The notes: generated by a model from the sequence alone, not told the origin. DNA of 64,000 bases from an uncultured Mediterranea sp. (GCF_902493215.1 NZ_CABUOL010000004.1:1-64000); one strand, 5' to 3'. Numbered from the stretch's first letter, positions 24,828 to 33,956 are shown. Made by a program: numbers and translations.

Positions 24828-25289
24828 AAGGCCATTGTACATTCTCTGTCCCGCCTCATACCATAAAAATAAAAAAAGAGGAGGACGCCCCCAACGTCCT
24901 CCTATAAACCGTGAGCCAGAACCCACAAAACAAGAGGCCATCCTCCCCTTTCAGGTTCATAATGGTTCATTCCAATAATTTTTCATTTTTCACGCCCCAT
25001 TTTCAATTATCAATTATCAATTATCCATTAAAAAATTCTTCATTAGCTTCGCTCAAAACCACTTCTGATTTTTTTCACTAAGGAATAGTCGTCATTCATA
25101 ATTCTTCATTTAACAAGATTCACCATTTACCATTCACCATTTATCATTCCACTTGTCATCCTGAGCACCGTCGAAGGATCTACTAATGAGTAATGAAGCT
25201 CACCGCTTACCACTCACCGTTAACCGCTAATTTAATTATCAATTAAAGAAATTCTTCATCTAATACGTTCTTCTTTCATTATTTATTCG
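24828..25289. other. Gene-free spacer with hairpin and repeats
   Basis: Contains a hairpin AGGAGGAC / GTCCTCCT (24879-24903) preceded by seven A, which would be an intrinsic terminator on the minus strand; ATTATCAATTATC repeats at 25000-25030; a REP-like half-site TTGTCATCCTGAGCACCGTC at 25158; and TTACCACTCACCG words at 25200-25230. No gene is seen. Confidence 0.6.
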
Positions 25290-25374
25290 TACTTTTGTCA
25301 AAAATACAGTTCATTGATTTCTGTATTAACTAAGACATATTTATGTTAAACCTTAGAATTTAGTTGTAACTAAA
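25290..25374 (+). promoter_or_regulatory. Promoter and two inverted repeats before the TAC operon
   Basis: A -7 element TACTTTTG stands at 25290-25297. Between it and the toxin ATG (25382) lie AATACAG-N11-CTGTATT (25303-25327) and the palindrome TTTAGTT-GT-AACTAAA (25359-25374), a good size for binding of a dimeric XRE antitoxin. Autoregulation is inferred from the family. Confidence 0.5.
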
Positions 25375-25381
25375 CTATATT

Positions 25382-25786
25382 ATGTCTACTTTTGCACTTG
25401 AAGAAATAGAAGCTGTTAAAGGAAAACAAGTGTTCCACAAGCTTGTCATAGATAACGAATGTCCATTTGATAAGTTTGAGGCCGAAATCGAGACATGTTA
25501 TAAATCAGAATTAGTAGGTATATATGCCATCATGAACCAAGTTGCCAATTTGAAAAGTGTCCCATACACAAAATTTCACTTTTATGATCAAACAAAAGGT
25601 GAGCATCGGGAATTTGAATTCAAGAGTAAGCATCTTCGTGTATATGGCATTACTCAAGCAGACGGAAAAATCATCATTACAGGAGGGACCAAAACCAACC
25701 AAAAAAAAGATGAGACCCTATTTCGCAAATATAAAAAAGACTATATAGAATTCAAACAACAATCAGATAAAAGCTCCAAACCATGA
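25382..25786 (+). CDS. Toxin of a HigB/RelE (Gp49-like) type, first gene of a TAC operon
   Basis: 134 residues. The C-terminal half has the pattern of Gp49-like/HigB toxins: EFKSKHLRVYGIT, then a strand KIIITGGTKTNQKKDETLF and a basic helix KYKKDYIEF. Such toxins are ribosome-dependent mRNA nucleases. The gene order toxin-antitoxin (as in higBA), the ATGA overlap with the following XRE gene, and the inverted repeats upstream support a type II toxin-antitoxin module. The N-terminal half is less like the classical toxin, so the subfamily is uncertain. Confidence 0.65.
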   Translation: MSTFALEEIEAVKGKQVFHKLVIDNECPFDKFEAEIETCYKSELVGIYAIMNQVANLKSVPYTKFHFYDQTKGEHREFEFKSKHLRVYGITQADGKIIITGGTKTNQKKDETLFRKYKKDYIEFKQQSDKSSKP

Positions 25787-26148
25787 AACGAGAAGATTTA
25801 TTGAAGGATCCTGTTTACTGGACAAGTAACCTTCAAACGGAATTATACAGACAAATAGAATCGTTCATGCAAAAGCATCAGATGAATCAGAAACAACTGG
25901 CCGAATATCTCGGCTGCTCCAAAGGATACGTTTCCCAACTTCTTTCAGGAGACTACGACCATAAACTGAGCAAATTTGTAGCATTGTCGCTGGCTATTGG
26001 CAAGATACCAGAATTCAATTTTGTTGATGTGGACGAATATATTGAAAACGACAAACAGCCCTATACCAGCATCGTTTCCAATGATCTTTTTATCACATCA
26101 CCCAATCGCGATCAATTTACTTCTGATAATTATATAATAGCAGCCTAG
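25783..26148 (+). CDS. XRE-family helix-turn-helix antitoxin
   Basis: 121 residues with a clear HTH: MNQKQLAEYLGCSKGYVSQL (about residues 34-53) preceded by an amphipathic helix. Overlaps the toxin stop by four bases. Expected to bind and neutralise the toxin and, as a dimer, to repress the operon at the palindromes upstream. The C-terminal tail (YTSIVSNDLFITSP, about 85-121) after the HTH is polar and probably disordered; in known TAC antitoxins a C-terminal chaperone-addiction region makes the antitoxin depend on the SecB-like partner encoded next. The tail here could be that region (inference). Confidence 0.82.
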   Translation: MKREDLLKDPVYWTSNLQTELYRQIESFMQKHQMNQKQLAEYLGCSKGYVSQLLSGDYDHKLSKFVALSLAIGKIPEFNFVDVDEYIENDKQPYTSIVSNDLFITSPNRDQFTSDNYIIAA

Positions 26149-26150
26149 CC

Positions 26151-26570
26151 ATGCCATCAATTCCATATAAAATACAGCAAATCAAAACATTGCAATTTGC
26201 TATTTTCCCTGAAAAGTTTATTAATGGAGAAAGAGTACAAACATCCGCCTCTTTCAATTTTTCATACAATACCTCAATCAGCAGCATTCGTTGTACCGCC
26301 ACCATTCATTTTATGCAAAATGAAGAACTACTACTGACAACAGAAGTCCAATGTTTCTTCAATATTGCTCCAGAAGGCATCACACAACTACAAAAAGAAC
26401 AAGAAATCCCCGTTGGTTTTCTGCAATATATGGGTACCATTACTACGGGTACCGTACGTGGCATTATCCATGCCAAAACTGAAGGAACCGTACTGAATTC
26501 CATTGTACTTCCGCCCCTTAACCTGACGGAAGCCATTACAGAAGGAATGCGTATAGAATCAGTAAAATAA
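26151..26570 (+). CDS. SecB-like chaperone of a toxin-antitoxin-chaperone system
   Basis: 139 residues, 2 bp after the antitoxin gene. The order of strands and the ending match the SecB fold: FNFSYNTSISSIRCTATIHF, EVQCFFNIAPEG, then IPVGFLQYMGTITTGTVRGI and HAKTEGT, with the hallmark LPPLNLTEAI near the C terminus (SecB: LPPINFEAL-like). In M. tuberculosis and E. coli TAC systems such a chaperone stabilises the antitoxin and its loss or titration frees the toxin. Genomic SecB of Bacteroidales is a different gene. Assignment rests on pattern only. Confidence 0.6.
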   Translation: MPSIPYKIQQIKTLQFAIFPEKFINGERVQTSASFNFSYNTSISSIRCTATIHFMQNEELLLTTEVQCFFNIAPEGITQLQKEQEIPVGFLQYMGTITTGTVRGIIHAKTEGTVLNSIVLPPLNLTEAITEGMRIESVK

Positions 26571-26600
26571 AATTTTGCATTCACATCATCACAAACAAAC

Positions 26601-27626
26601 ATGAATATCGTTTATTTAATCGGTAATGGATTCGATTTAAATCTCCGACTCCCAACCGACTACAAACACTTTTACGAGTATTATGTAACTAGTCACTCAA
26701 CGTCAGAGATTATTGAACGACTTAAGAGACACATTCGCAATTATGAGGATCAAAACTGGTCAGATTTGGAAGTGGGCTTAGGGGAATATACTGCCCAGCT
26801 CTCTACTTATAAAGAACTGGAGGAGATTTTCATTAATCTCAACTTGGAGCTGACTAAATACATACAGATGATTGACAATCAACTCCCCCAATACTCCCAA
26901 TCCTATAAAGATAAATTTTTAAACGATTTACGTACTCCCTATTCCTATTTAACATCAAAGGAACAGGCTATCATGATGTCGCATTACCAATCGTTCTCTT
27001 CAGACATATATACAAACATCGTTAATTTCAATTACACACATACAATTGAGCACATTACTCAAATCGAAAAAGGTAAACATATATCAATAGGACAATATGA
27101 AAAACGAAGTGTATATTTACGTCCAATTAATCACCTTCATCGAGAAATCGGCGACCGAGGGATCATTTTAGGGGTCAATGACGAAACACAAATCACCAAT
27201 CAGGAACTAGCCTCCGATATACGTGCTAAAAACTTATTAATCAAGCCAGTTTGCAATGAACAACTAGGCTGGCTCAATGATGTTACCTGTAAACAAAGGA
27301 TACAAGGTGCAAATTTACTATGCCTATTCGGGCTTTCACTAGGGAAAACCGACCGTTTGTGGTGGCAAATAATTGGAAAGCATATGGAAATGTCAAACTG
27401 CCACCTGATTTATTTCCACTATACAGATAAGACATTTCCTTTAGAACAACTAGAAATCAATTACAAATTATCACTTAAAGAACAATTATTGGACACACTA
27501 GAGATAATGAAAAATAAGCACGAAAATGTTCTCTCTAGGATTTTTATCGTTATTAATAGTAACATGTTTGTTAATCCCGAATTAACCCAAAGTATCGATG
27601 AAAACTTTATCGACATGATATTTTAG
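26601..27626 (+). CDS. AbiH-family phage abortive infection protein
   Basis: 341 residues starting with the AbiH hallmark LIGNGFDLNLRLPTDYKHF. Other family features: NFNYTHTIEHI (about residue 140), HLHREIGDRGIILGVND (about 175-190) and LLCLFGLSLGKTDRLWW (about 235-252). AbiH was found in lactococci as a single-gene abortive infection factor; mechanism unknown, the N-terminal glycine-rich segment suggests nucleotide binding. It begins 30 bp after the SecB-like gene and is followed after 10 bp by the PutAbiC-like gene, so all five genes from 25382 may share a transcript. AT-rich compared with the housekeeping genes, which suggests transfer. Confidence 0.85.
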   Translation: MNIVYLIGNGFDLNLRLPTDYKHFYEYYVTSHSTSEIIERLKRHIRNYEDQNWSDLEVGLGEYTAQLSTYKELEEIFINLNLELTKYIQMIDNQLPQYSQSYKDKFLNDLRTPYSYLTSKEQAIMMSHYQSFSSDIYTNIVNFNYTHTIEHITQIEKGKHISIGQYEKRSVYLRPINHLHREIGDRGIILGVNDETQITNQELASDIRAKNLLIKPVCNEQLGWLNDVTCKQRIQGANLLCLFGLSLGKTDRLWWQIIGKHMEMSNCHLIYFHYTDKTFPLEQLEINYKLSLKEQLLDTLEIMKNKHENVLSRIFIVINSNMFVNPELTQSIDENFIDMIF

Positions 27627-27636
27627 ATCTAAAAAT

Positions 27637-28770
27637 ATGGAAAACAATAACTTAATAAAAAAGGCCTTGATAATTTGTTCGATATTATCTATAATAATGT
27701 TATTTCTCTTCGCATGGAAACAAGATTATGGGACAAAATGGCCTCTAGCGACCGATATTATAGGTCAATATGGAGATTTTATCGGAGGAGTTATAGGGAC
27801 AATATTAAGTATTGTACTCCTATATTCCACTTTCCAATCTCAAATAAAAGAATCCAGAAAAAATGCAGATGTTTTTACAAAACAACAATTTCACGAAATA
27901 TTCTCTCATTTAATACAACAACATAATTCTATTATCAACAATTTTTCTATGCAATTTCAATTAGATAACGAAACTAGCATTTCATTATCTGCAAAAGAAG
28001 CCATTCACTTCTATTTAGCACAAATGCAAAGAGATTTTGATAAAAACAAAGAGCATGGTCGTAAAGCCGCTGTAGAATACTATATGAATTTCTATGCTTC
28101 AAACAAAGATTTCGCACCAATTTATTTCAGAATTCTATACCGGATTTTCGATTTAATAAAAACGACAAATATTGATGCGAACGAGAAAGTAAAATACGCT
28201 AAAATCATAAGGGCTCAGCTGACAGATTCTGAACTTATTATGATTAGATATAATGCCATGACCAAATTAGGAAAGAATATGCAAAATTATATTGTCCAAT
28301 ATAATCTTTTAAAGCATATGCCACCTCTAAGCTTACTTGAATTCGGAGAATGGAGAGCATTATTTATAGAATCCCTACAAAATAAAGCCAACATCATATT
28401 ATATACGACACACAAACTAATTCACGATCTTATAACATCAACAACATTAACAACATTAGCATATACCAGCAGCAAAACCAAATACAACATCAATGTATCA
28501 AAAACAAAAGATGGTAGTCAAGTAAAATTAGACTTCAATCGCCGTCTACACCTAACAATGGGGACTTTTGATGAGTTCTATTGTTTTGAAACTATTTCAT
28601 TAGAACAGATTGAAGGACTTTTTGAAGCATGGATCAAGGAAATTTTTATTTTCTCTTGTTTTAATGCTAATCGGATTACAATTGAGAATTCTGTAGATTG
28701 TTCTAAAAAAAACAACGAACATTTCACGATAATAGTCACAAGTAAAAATAACAAAGTCCTTATTATCTAG
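27637..28770 (+). CDS. Putative phage abortive infection membrane protein (PutAbiC type)
   Basis: 377 residues with two N-terminal membrane segments (about 8-27 and 44-66) separated by IIGQYGDFIGGVIGT, the typical PutAbiC signature, then FHEIFSHLIQQHNSIINNF and a helical cytoplasmic region with YFRILYRIFDLI (about 168-180). The family is associated with phage exclusion, mechanism unknown. The C-terminal third (from about 250) is less conserved and may be a separate domain. Spacing 10 bp after abiH and 12 bp before the PIN gene fits one operon. Codons are strongly AT-biased. Confidence 0.75.
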   Translation: MENNNLIKKALIICSILSIIMLFLFAWKQDYGTKWPLATDIIGQYGDFIGGVIGTILSIVLLYSTFQSQIKESRKNADVFTKQQFHEIFSHLIQQHNSIINNFSMQFQLDNETSISLSAKEAIHFYLAQMQRDFDKNKEHGRKAAVEYYMNFYASNKDFAPIYFRILYRIFDLIKTTNIDANEKVKYAKIIRAQLTDSELIMIRYNAMTKLGKNMQNYIVQYNLLKHMPPLSLLEFGEWRALFIESLQNKANIILYTTHKLIHDLITSTTLTTLAYTSSKTKYNINVSKTKDGSQVKLDFNRRLHLTMGTFDEFYCFETISLEQIEGLFEAWIKEIFIFSCFNANRITIENSVDCSKKNNEHFTIIVTSKNNKVLII

Positions 28771-28782
28771 AAACATCTCACC

Positions 28783-29805
28783 ATGGAAACAACCGACGTA
28801 GTATTTATAGATACCAGCGTATTCATCGCAGAAAATTATTTCAACCAGAAGAACCGCATCATGACCCTGTGCGATTTGGCCGCCAAGAGACGCATTCATC
28901 TGGTCACGACCGCCATCACCAGCCGTGAAATAGAGCATCATGTGATAACTGACATGCGACAGGCCTTTGAGAAACTTCATAAAGACTGCAAAGCCCTACG
29001 CAATGACCCAACGATAGAAGCCTATCTGGATTCACATAGTAAAAGCCAGATTGTCAGTTTCGCCCGGAAGCTTTACAGCCAATACCTACGACACTCCCAA
29101 ACCCACGTTATCGGTTACGAATATTGTACCGATACCCAAGCCATCTTCGAAAAATACTTCGGAAAAGAAAAGCCTTTCGGAGAGGGGAAAAAGAAAGATG
29201 AGTTTCCAGACGCATTCGCCCTACAGGCTTTGGAGAATTATTGCAAGAAGACAGGACTTAAAGAAATCCTTGTACTTACCTGTGACAATGACCTAAACCA
29301 ATACAAGAGCCAATACCTTCGTCCGCTCAACCACATGGCATATGTCCATCAGAAACTTTCAGAGGATACCAGATTCACTTCTTTTGAGACAATGTTACAC
29401 GACGAGTGTCAACGTCTTCAAGAAGAAATCCGTACCCAAGTATACGAAATGCTGGACAACGAGACCTTGTATTATTACCGATTCCAGTTAGCAGAAATAT
29501 CCGAAATCGATATTACCGCATGCGATGTCAAAGTCAACCCCAACCAATACTATATCACCGAAAGTACCCCCGCTTTCATAGAAGCAGAGATTTTGCCCGA
29601 GGTGACATTCTCTGTTGACGTGCATCACCAAGATCTGGACTACGGCTATTACGACCGGGAGGACGGTTGTTGGTATGGCGAACAATGGACCACTACCACG
29701 TTTGACAGGACCTTAGACATGAAAGTTCTGCTTCATTTTGATATAGATAGTGATTCCCTCGAAATAGCCGACTTGGATTTGGATGCCATTGAAGATTCTA
29801 TCTGA
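28783..29805 (+). CDS. PIN-domain (DUF4935-type) ribonuclease-like protein
   Basis: N-terminal PIN domain of about 180 residues with the acidic site: D10 in VFIDTSVF, E49 in SREIEHH, D143 in DEFPDAFAL, and D168/D170 in LTCDNDL; the set is complete, so nuclease activity is likely. The C-terminal 160 residues contain acidic, strand-rich sequence (VTFSVDVHHQDLDYGYYDRE, FDRTLDMKVLLHFDIDSDS) of unknown role. DUF4935 proteins are found in defence islands. Starts 12 bp after the PutAbiC gene; GC content rises again here. Confidence 0.8.
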   Translation: METTDVVFIDTSVFIAENYFNQKNRIMTLCDLAAKRRIHLVTTAITSREIEHHVITDMRQAFEKLHKDCKALRNDPTIEAYLDSHSKSQIVSFARKLYSQYLRHSQTHVIGYEYCTDTQAIFEKYFGKEKPFGEGKKKDEFPDAFALQALENYCKKTGLKEILVLTCDNDLNQYKSQYLRPLNHMAYVHQKLSEDTRFTSFETMLHDECQRLQEEIRTQVYEMLDNETLYYYRFQLAEISEIDITACDVKVNPNQYYITESTPAFIEAEILPEVTFSVDVHHQDLDYGYYDREDGCWYGEQWTTTTFDRTLDMKVLLHFDIDSDSLEIADLDLDAIEDSI

Positions 29806-29892
29806 GATGCAAACAATTCATTAACCATTAATCATTCACCATTAAAAAGCATTATCTTCGCCTCCCCAACATACGGAACATTGCAAGCAGTT

Positions 29893-31173
29893 ATGAAAAA
29901 GATAGAAATCAACATCCACGAATTCGGTCCATTGTCCGGCCAGACCATTACCCTGGCCCCGTTCATGATATTTACCGGAAAGTCCGGCCTCGGCAAGAGC
30001 TATGTCAATTACCTGACCTATTACTTCTTTTCATCCTTCACCGAAGGCCGCCTGAAAGACCTTGTCGAATACAAGCTCCGTGAGAGCCGCCCCGACCAGC
30101 CGCTTACCATCACCGAAGACGAGCTTCGCCAATGGCTGAACGACGAAGCCGAACCCTTCATGTGCGAATTGCTGGGCAACGACCGGCTGACCTGTCAGGT
30201 AAATTTCGCGTTCCATCTGGAAGAAAAGCAGCTTACCATTTCCTATACCAAAGAAGACCTGACCCCCGAACTCCCGAAAGAACTGGAAGGCGAACAGATG
30301 ATAATATACTATGTCACCGTCAACGCATCGTCCCCCATCCGTTCCATTGCCCATACCCCTGACAGGACGACCGACCCTACCGCCTCTTCCCTAGCCCGGG
30401 CCCTCGGCTATTACCTGCAAGACCATCTGTTCGGAGAAGAATTTTCCCGTTCCGTCCTGTTGCCTCCGGCCCGTAGCGCCTATGCCAGCAAACTCTATAC
30501 GGCCCAGGACAGAGCCACCTCCTCTGCCGACCTGTACCACCGTGCCCTGCGTGATGCGGGCCTGAGCCGAATCGGCCTAACCGTCGGAAAGCCCAGCCGC
30601 CGGCTCATCACCCCTCTGGTCGAAAAGATGCTTGGCGGGAAACTGACCTACCGGAAGGGCCGCTTCACGCTGGAACTGCCCGACGGCCCCAAAATCCCCC
30701 TCACGGCCTCCGCCTCCTCCGTCCAGGAGCTGAGTCCGCTGCTGTTCCATCTGATGAACTGGTCCAACATCCCCCACATCCTCTGTCTGGAAAATCCCGA
30801 AGCCCAGCTTCACCCCGACATGCAGGTCGAAATCGCCAATCTGCTCGCCATACTGGTCAACGAATCCTCCTTCCTTCACCTGACCACGCACAGCGACTAC
30901 TTCCTGCAACGCATCAACCAGCTTATCAAGACCGGTTACATCCGGCAGGAGCAGCCCAAGACCTTCAAAAAGCTCTGCAAGGAACACAAACTCAACAGCC
31001 GCCTCTACCTGGACGCCAGCCAGATCAAGGCCTACTATTTCCATGCGGACGAAAACCGCCGTGTCCATATCGAGGAACTGGCGATTGGCCGGAACGGCAT
31101 CCCCTTCTCCACATTCTTCGACACCGTAAAAAAACTGAGAGACGAAGACGACTTCCTCAACACCCTCCTGTAA
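29893..31173 (+). CDS. AAA_21/OLD-like ATPase without nuclease domain
   Basis: 426 residues from MKKIEINIHEFG. ABC/SMC-type ATPase: Walker A TGKSGLGKSY (about 28-37), an ABC-signature-like SASSVQEL (about 276), Walker B ILCLENPEAQLHPDMQ (about 295-310), and switch histidine LTTHSDYFLQ (about 331-340). No TOPRIM or HNH domain follows, so it is not a complete OLD nuclease and may act with a partner, for example the PIN protein upstream, though 87 bp of ATTAACCATTAATC repeat separate them. GC-rich and C-rich at third positions, unlike the AT-rich abi genes. The ATG at 29881 is a possible but less likely start. Confidence 0.75.
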   Translation: MKKIEINIHEFGPLSGQTITLAPFMIFTGKSGLGKSYVNYLTYYFFSSFTEGRLKDLVEYKLRESRPDQPLTITEDELRQWLNDEAEPFMCELLGNDRLTCQVNFAFHLEEKQLTISYTKEDLTPELPKELEGEQMIIYYVTVNASSPIRSIAHTPDRTTDPTASSLARALGYYLQDHLFGEEFSRSVLLPPARSAYASKLYTAQDRATSSADLYHRALRDAGLSRIGLTVGKPSRRLITPLVEKMLGGKLTYRKGRFTLELPDGPKIPLTASASSVQELSPLLFHLMNWSNIPHILCLENPEAQLHPDMQVEIANLLAILVNESSFLHLTTHSDYFLQRINQLIKTGYIRQEQPKTFKKLCKEHKLNSRLYLDASQIKAYYFHADENRRVHIEELAIGRNGIPFSTFFDTVKKLRDEDDFLNTLL

Positions 31174-31183
31174 AACGCATTCA

Positions 31184-31265
31184 CCATTCATCATTAACCG
31201 CTAATCGCTTACCACTCACCGTTAACCGCTAATTTAATTTTCAATTATCAATTATCAATTATCCA
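31184..31265. repeat. Simple repeats after the defence island
   Basis: ATTCACCATTCATC, CTTACCACTCACCG and AATTATCAATTATC words, the same families as in other spacers of the window. Confidence 0.7.
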
Positions 31266-31269
31266 TTTA

Positions 31270-31305
31270 AAAAAAATCATGGCATGATTTTTTTTACTAC
31301 CTTTG
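31270..31305. promoter_or_regulatory. A/T-flanked palindrome abutting a -7 element
   Basis: AAAAAAATCAT-GGC-ATGATTTTTTT (31270-31294) can act as an intrinsic terminator on either strand. Three bases further lies TACCTTTG (31298-31305), a -7 element for the flippase operon (ATG 31442). So a stop signal occupies the place of the -33 region. 31306-31441 holds no gene. Confidence 0.5.
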
Positions 31306-31441
31306 CCCCGACAAACAAAACAACAAGGGTTCGTGTCTCCTGACAGCGCTTGGGAGGGGCGAACGCGTAGCGTGCAAAATAATGCCATTTTTCTAAATTA
31401 TCAAACTATCCAACAGCTATAAAATTGAACTATATCTAAAC

Positions 31442-32800
31442 ATGTATCCATTTAGCGCAATTAAGAAATATATAGATAGCAAAGATCAAAGGAGTATAGA
31501 GTCTTTAAAAAATTCCATATACATGCTCATCATAAAAATCATGTCAATGGGCATTAGTTTTTTATATGTACCTTTATTAATTCACCAATTAGACACTACA
31601 AATTACGGAATATGGTTAACATTAACGTCTATTATTTCATGGTGTAGTTTTTTAGATATAGGATTGGGACATGGTCTAAGAAATTTATTAGCAAAAGCTA
31701 TTGCCCAAAATGAACAAAAAAGAATAAAAAGTCTTGTTGGTACATCTTATGCTATCCTAGGATGTGTTATCATAATACTTATACCACTGACTCTCATTAT
31801 ATTTCCATTATTCAACTGGGCGCGAATATTGAATGCTCCAGACTCCATGAATAAAGAATTGCTATACCTTGCTATTATTGTTACAATCTGTTTTTTCCTT
31901 CAATTCGTCCTGAATTTAATCAAATCAATTCTATTCGCTATTCAAAAGCCCGCATTATCATCGTTCATTACATTCATATCACAATTTACTGCATTTCTTA
32001 TCGTATATATTCTGTCTTTACAGCAAACCAATTACTCATTAATTACTTATGGTGGAATAATTTCATTAGTACCTGTGATTACCACATTATTAAATACTAT
32101 ACAATTGTTTAGAACCAAATTAAAATCTATGTCATTTTCAATAAAAGACATAGATTTCTCTCTAACAAGTTCCTTATTCAATTTAGGAATAAAGTTCTTC
32201 TTTATACAATTAACCGCAATCATGTTATTTCAAACAAACAATATCATCTTAACTCATGTCGCAGGACCTGAAAAAGTTACTGATTTCAATATATCATATA
32301 AGTACATAGGTATCACATCTATGATTTTTACGATTATCATTACTCCAATATGGTCTGCGACAACAGATGCATATTACCGTAAAGATTACGATTGGATTAA
32401 ACAGACTATTAAAAGATTAAAGAAGATATTTTTACTGATGACAATATCAGGCATACTTTTAGTATTAATTTCAAAATGGATATATCACATTTGGATTGGT
32501 AATCAAATACAAGTTGATTATGGTGTACAAATACTTGTTCTATTGTATTTTACTGCAAGTATGTGGTGTGGAATTTATTGTAATATATTGAATGGTATAG
32601 GAAAAGTGAAGCTGCAATTTATTATTACATTTATTGAAGCTATAGCACATATTCCTCTTGCAATATTATTAGGAAGAATATACGGAATATATGGGGTATT
32701 AGCATCCATGTTCCTTATGACGTTTATTAACACTATTTGGGAACCCATACAAATCAAAAAACTTTTAACTAATAAAGCAAAGGGAATATGGAATTCATAA
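31442..32800 (+). CDS. Wzx-like polysaccharide flippase
   Basis: Inner-membrane transporter that flips the lipid-linked repeat unit to the periplasm. 452 residues with about 12-14 hydrophobic segments spread evenly, starting IYMLIIKIMSMGISFLYVPL, and the early YGIWLTLTSIISW and GLGHGLRNLLAKAIA segments typical of PST/Wzx proteins. First gene of the glycan operon; it overlaps the next gene by 13 bp. AT content is far higher than in the flanking housekeeping genes, as usual for serotype-specific capsule genes. Confidence 0.88.
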   Translation: MYPFSAIKKYIDSKDQRSIESLKNSIYMLIIKIMSMGISFLYVPLLIHQLDTTNYGIWLTLTSIISWCSFLDIGLGHGLRNLLAKAIAQNEQKRIKSLVGTSYAILGCVIIILIPLTLIIFPLFNWARILNAPDSMNKELLYLAIIVTICFFLQFVLNLIKSILFAIQKPALSSFITFISQFTAFLIVYILSLQQTNYSLITYGGIISLVPVITTLLNTIQLFRTKLKSMSFSIKDIDFSLTSSLFNLGIKFFFIQLTAIMLFQTNNIILTHVAGPEKVTDFNISYKYIGITSMIFTIIITPIWSATTDAYYRKDYDWIKQTIKRLKKIFLLMTISGILLVLISKWIYHIWIGNQIQVDYGVQILVLLYFTASMWCGIYCNILNGIGKVKLQFIITFIEAIAHIPLAILLGRIYGIYGVLASMFLMTFINTIWEPIQIKKLLTNKAKGIWNS

Positions 32801-33954
32801 ACAGAATAAAAAGCAGAATAAAAAACAAAATAACAAAGAAATCCAATAAAACAATAGCAATATATAATATAAATTATGACGCTTCAAAAAAACAAAAGAA
32901 AATAGCATTTATTTATCGCGAAACTTTATTTTCCAACCCTATTAAACTGGAAAATATTAGACATGTAAATGTTCTACACCAATTTCAAATGATAAAAGTT
33001 TTAATAGAACATAATTATTGCATTGATATATATTCATGCTCTTCATATACCCCCAATCTAATAAAAAGCGATTACTATGATACGATTTTAGGTTTTGGAG
33101 CAAATTATATAGAACTATGCAAACATAATAAACAAGCCATAAAGATTCTATTTATAACAGAAAATGCACCATGGATAGTAAAGAATAAATTTGAAGAACG
33201 CCTTAAGTATTATCGTGCCAGACATCATAAGAATCCATACTCTATTTCAAGAACCCAGTTCTACAATAAAGAGATGTTTGACATATCAGATATAGGGATT
33301 GTTATGAATGGTAGTCATAATCTAAAAGAAATAAGTAAATCATTCAATAAATCCTATCAAATTAATGTAAATGCTCTTTTTAATCCCAACATTCAATCAG
33401 TACCTTTCAAAGATTATAAAAAAATAAGGAAGAACTTCGTATGGTTTGGTTCAAACGGACTAATACACAAAGGATTAGATATTTTAATAGACGCATTTTC
33501 CTTACTTCCTGATTATACTTTGAATGTCTACGGAGCTCCTGAAAAAGAATTAAGAGAATTCAAAATACCCAGTAATGTTATAATTCATTCAAGTGTAAAT
33601 GTATATTCAAAGGAATTCATCAATGATGTTGTCTGCCAAAATACCTTTACATTATCCTTGTCATGTTCCGAAGGAATGATGTCTGGGATAGCAACATGCA
33701 TGGCACACGGCCTTATTCCTATTACAACTGTTGAAACCGGATTTGACGATTTTAAAGACAATATTATTTTTAAATCCCATAAACTAGAAGATGTTATAGA
33801 CACCATCAAAGGTACTACAAAATTGGATGAGCAGCAATTACAACAATTGTCATCAAGAACTTTCGAATACAGCCAAAAAGCTTATTCTATTAACAATTTC
33901 ACAAATAAATTCAATGACATTATTTCCGAAATTGAAAAGCAGCCTATATTATAA
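32788..33954 (+). CDS. Glycosyltransferase, GT4-like (weakly conserved N terminus)
   Basis: 388 residues. The N-terminal third is lysine-rich and divergent; the C-terminal part has the GT-B acceptor/donor layout: NFVWFGSNGLIHKGLDILIDAF (in the two parts before and after GLIHKG, about residue 215-235), SSVNVYSKEFINDVV, and FTLSLSCSEGMMSGIATCMAHG (about 285-305), where family 4 enzymes carry the E-x7-E motif. Here the glutamate of SEG is present but the second one is not obvious. Substrate unknown. Translationally coupled to wzx by the 13-bp overlap. Confidence 0.65.
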   Translation: MEFINRIKSRIKNKITKKSNKTIAIYNINYDASKKQKKIAFIYRETLFSNPIKLENIRHVNVLHQFQMIKVLIEHNYCIDIYSCSSYTPNLIKSDYYDTILGFGANYIELCKHNKQAIKILFITENAPWIVKNKFEERLKYYRARHHKNPYSISRTQFYNKEMFDISDIGIVMNGSHNLKEISKSFNKSYQINVNALFNPNIQSVPFKDYKKIRKNFVWFGSNGLIHKGLDILIDAFSLLPDYTLNVYGAPEKELREFKIPSNVIIHSSVNVYSKEFINDVVCQNTFTLSLSCSEGMMSGIATCMAHGLIPITTVETGFDDFKDNIIFKSHKLEDVIDTIKGTTKLDEQQLQQLSSRTFEYSQKAYSINNFTNKFNDIISEIEKQPIL

Positions 33955-33956
33955 TC

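Noticed and set aside
29893..31173. Complete OLD-family nuclease (Gabija GajA-like)
   Set aside because: No TOPRIM domain after the ATPase and no GajB-like helicase next to it.
16773..31441. Prophage or integrative conjugative element
   Set aside because: No integrase, portal, terminase, relaxase or tra gene is found; VirE-N/DUF3987, DUF4248 and HU proteins alone also occur at fixed capsule loci.
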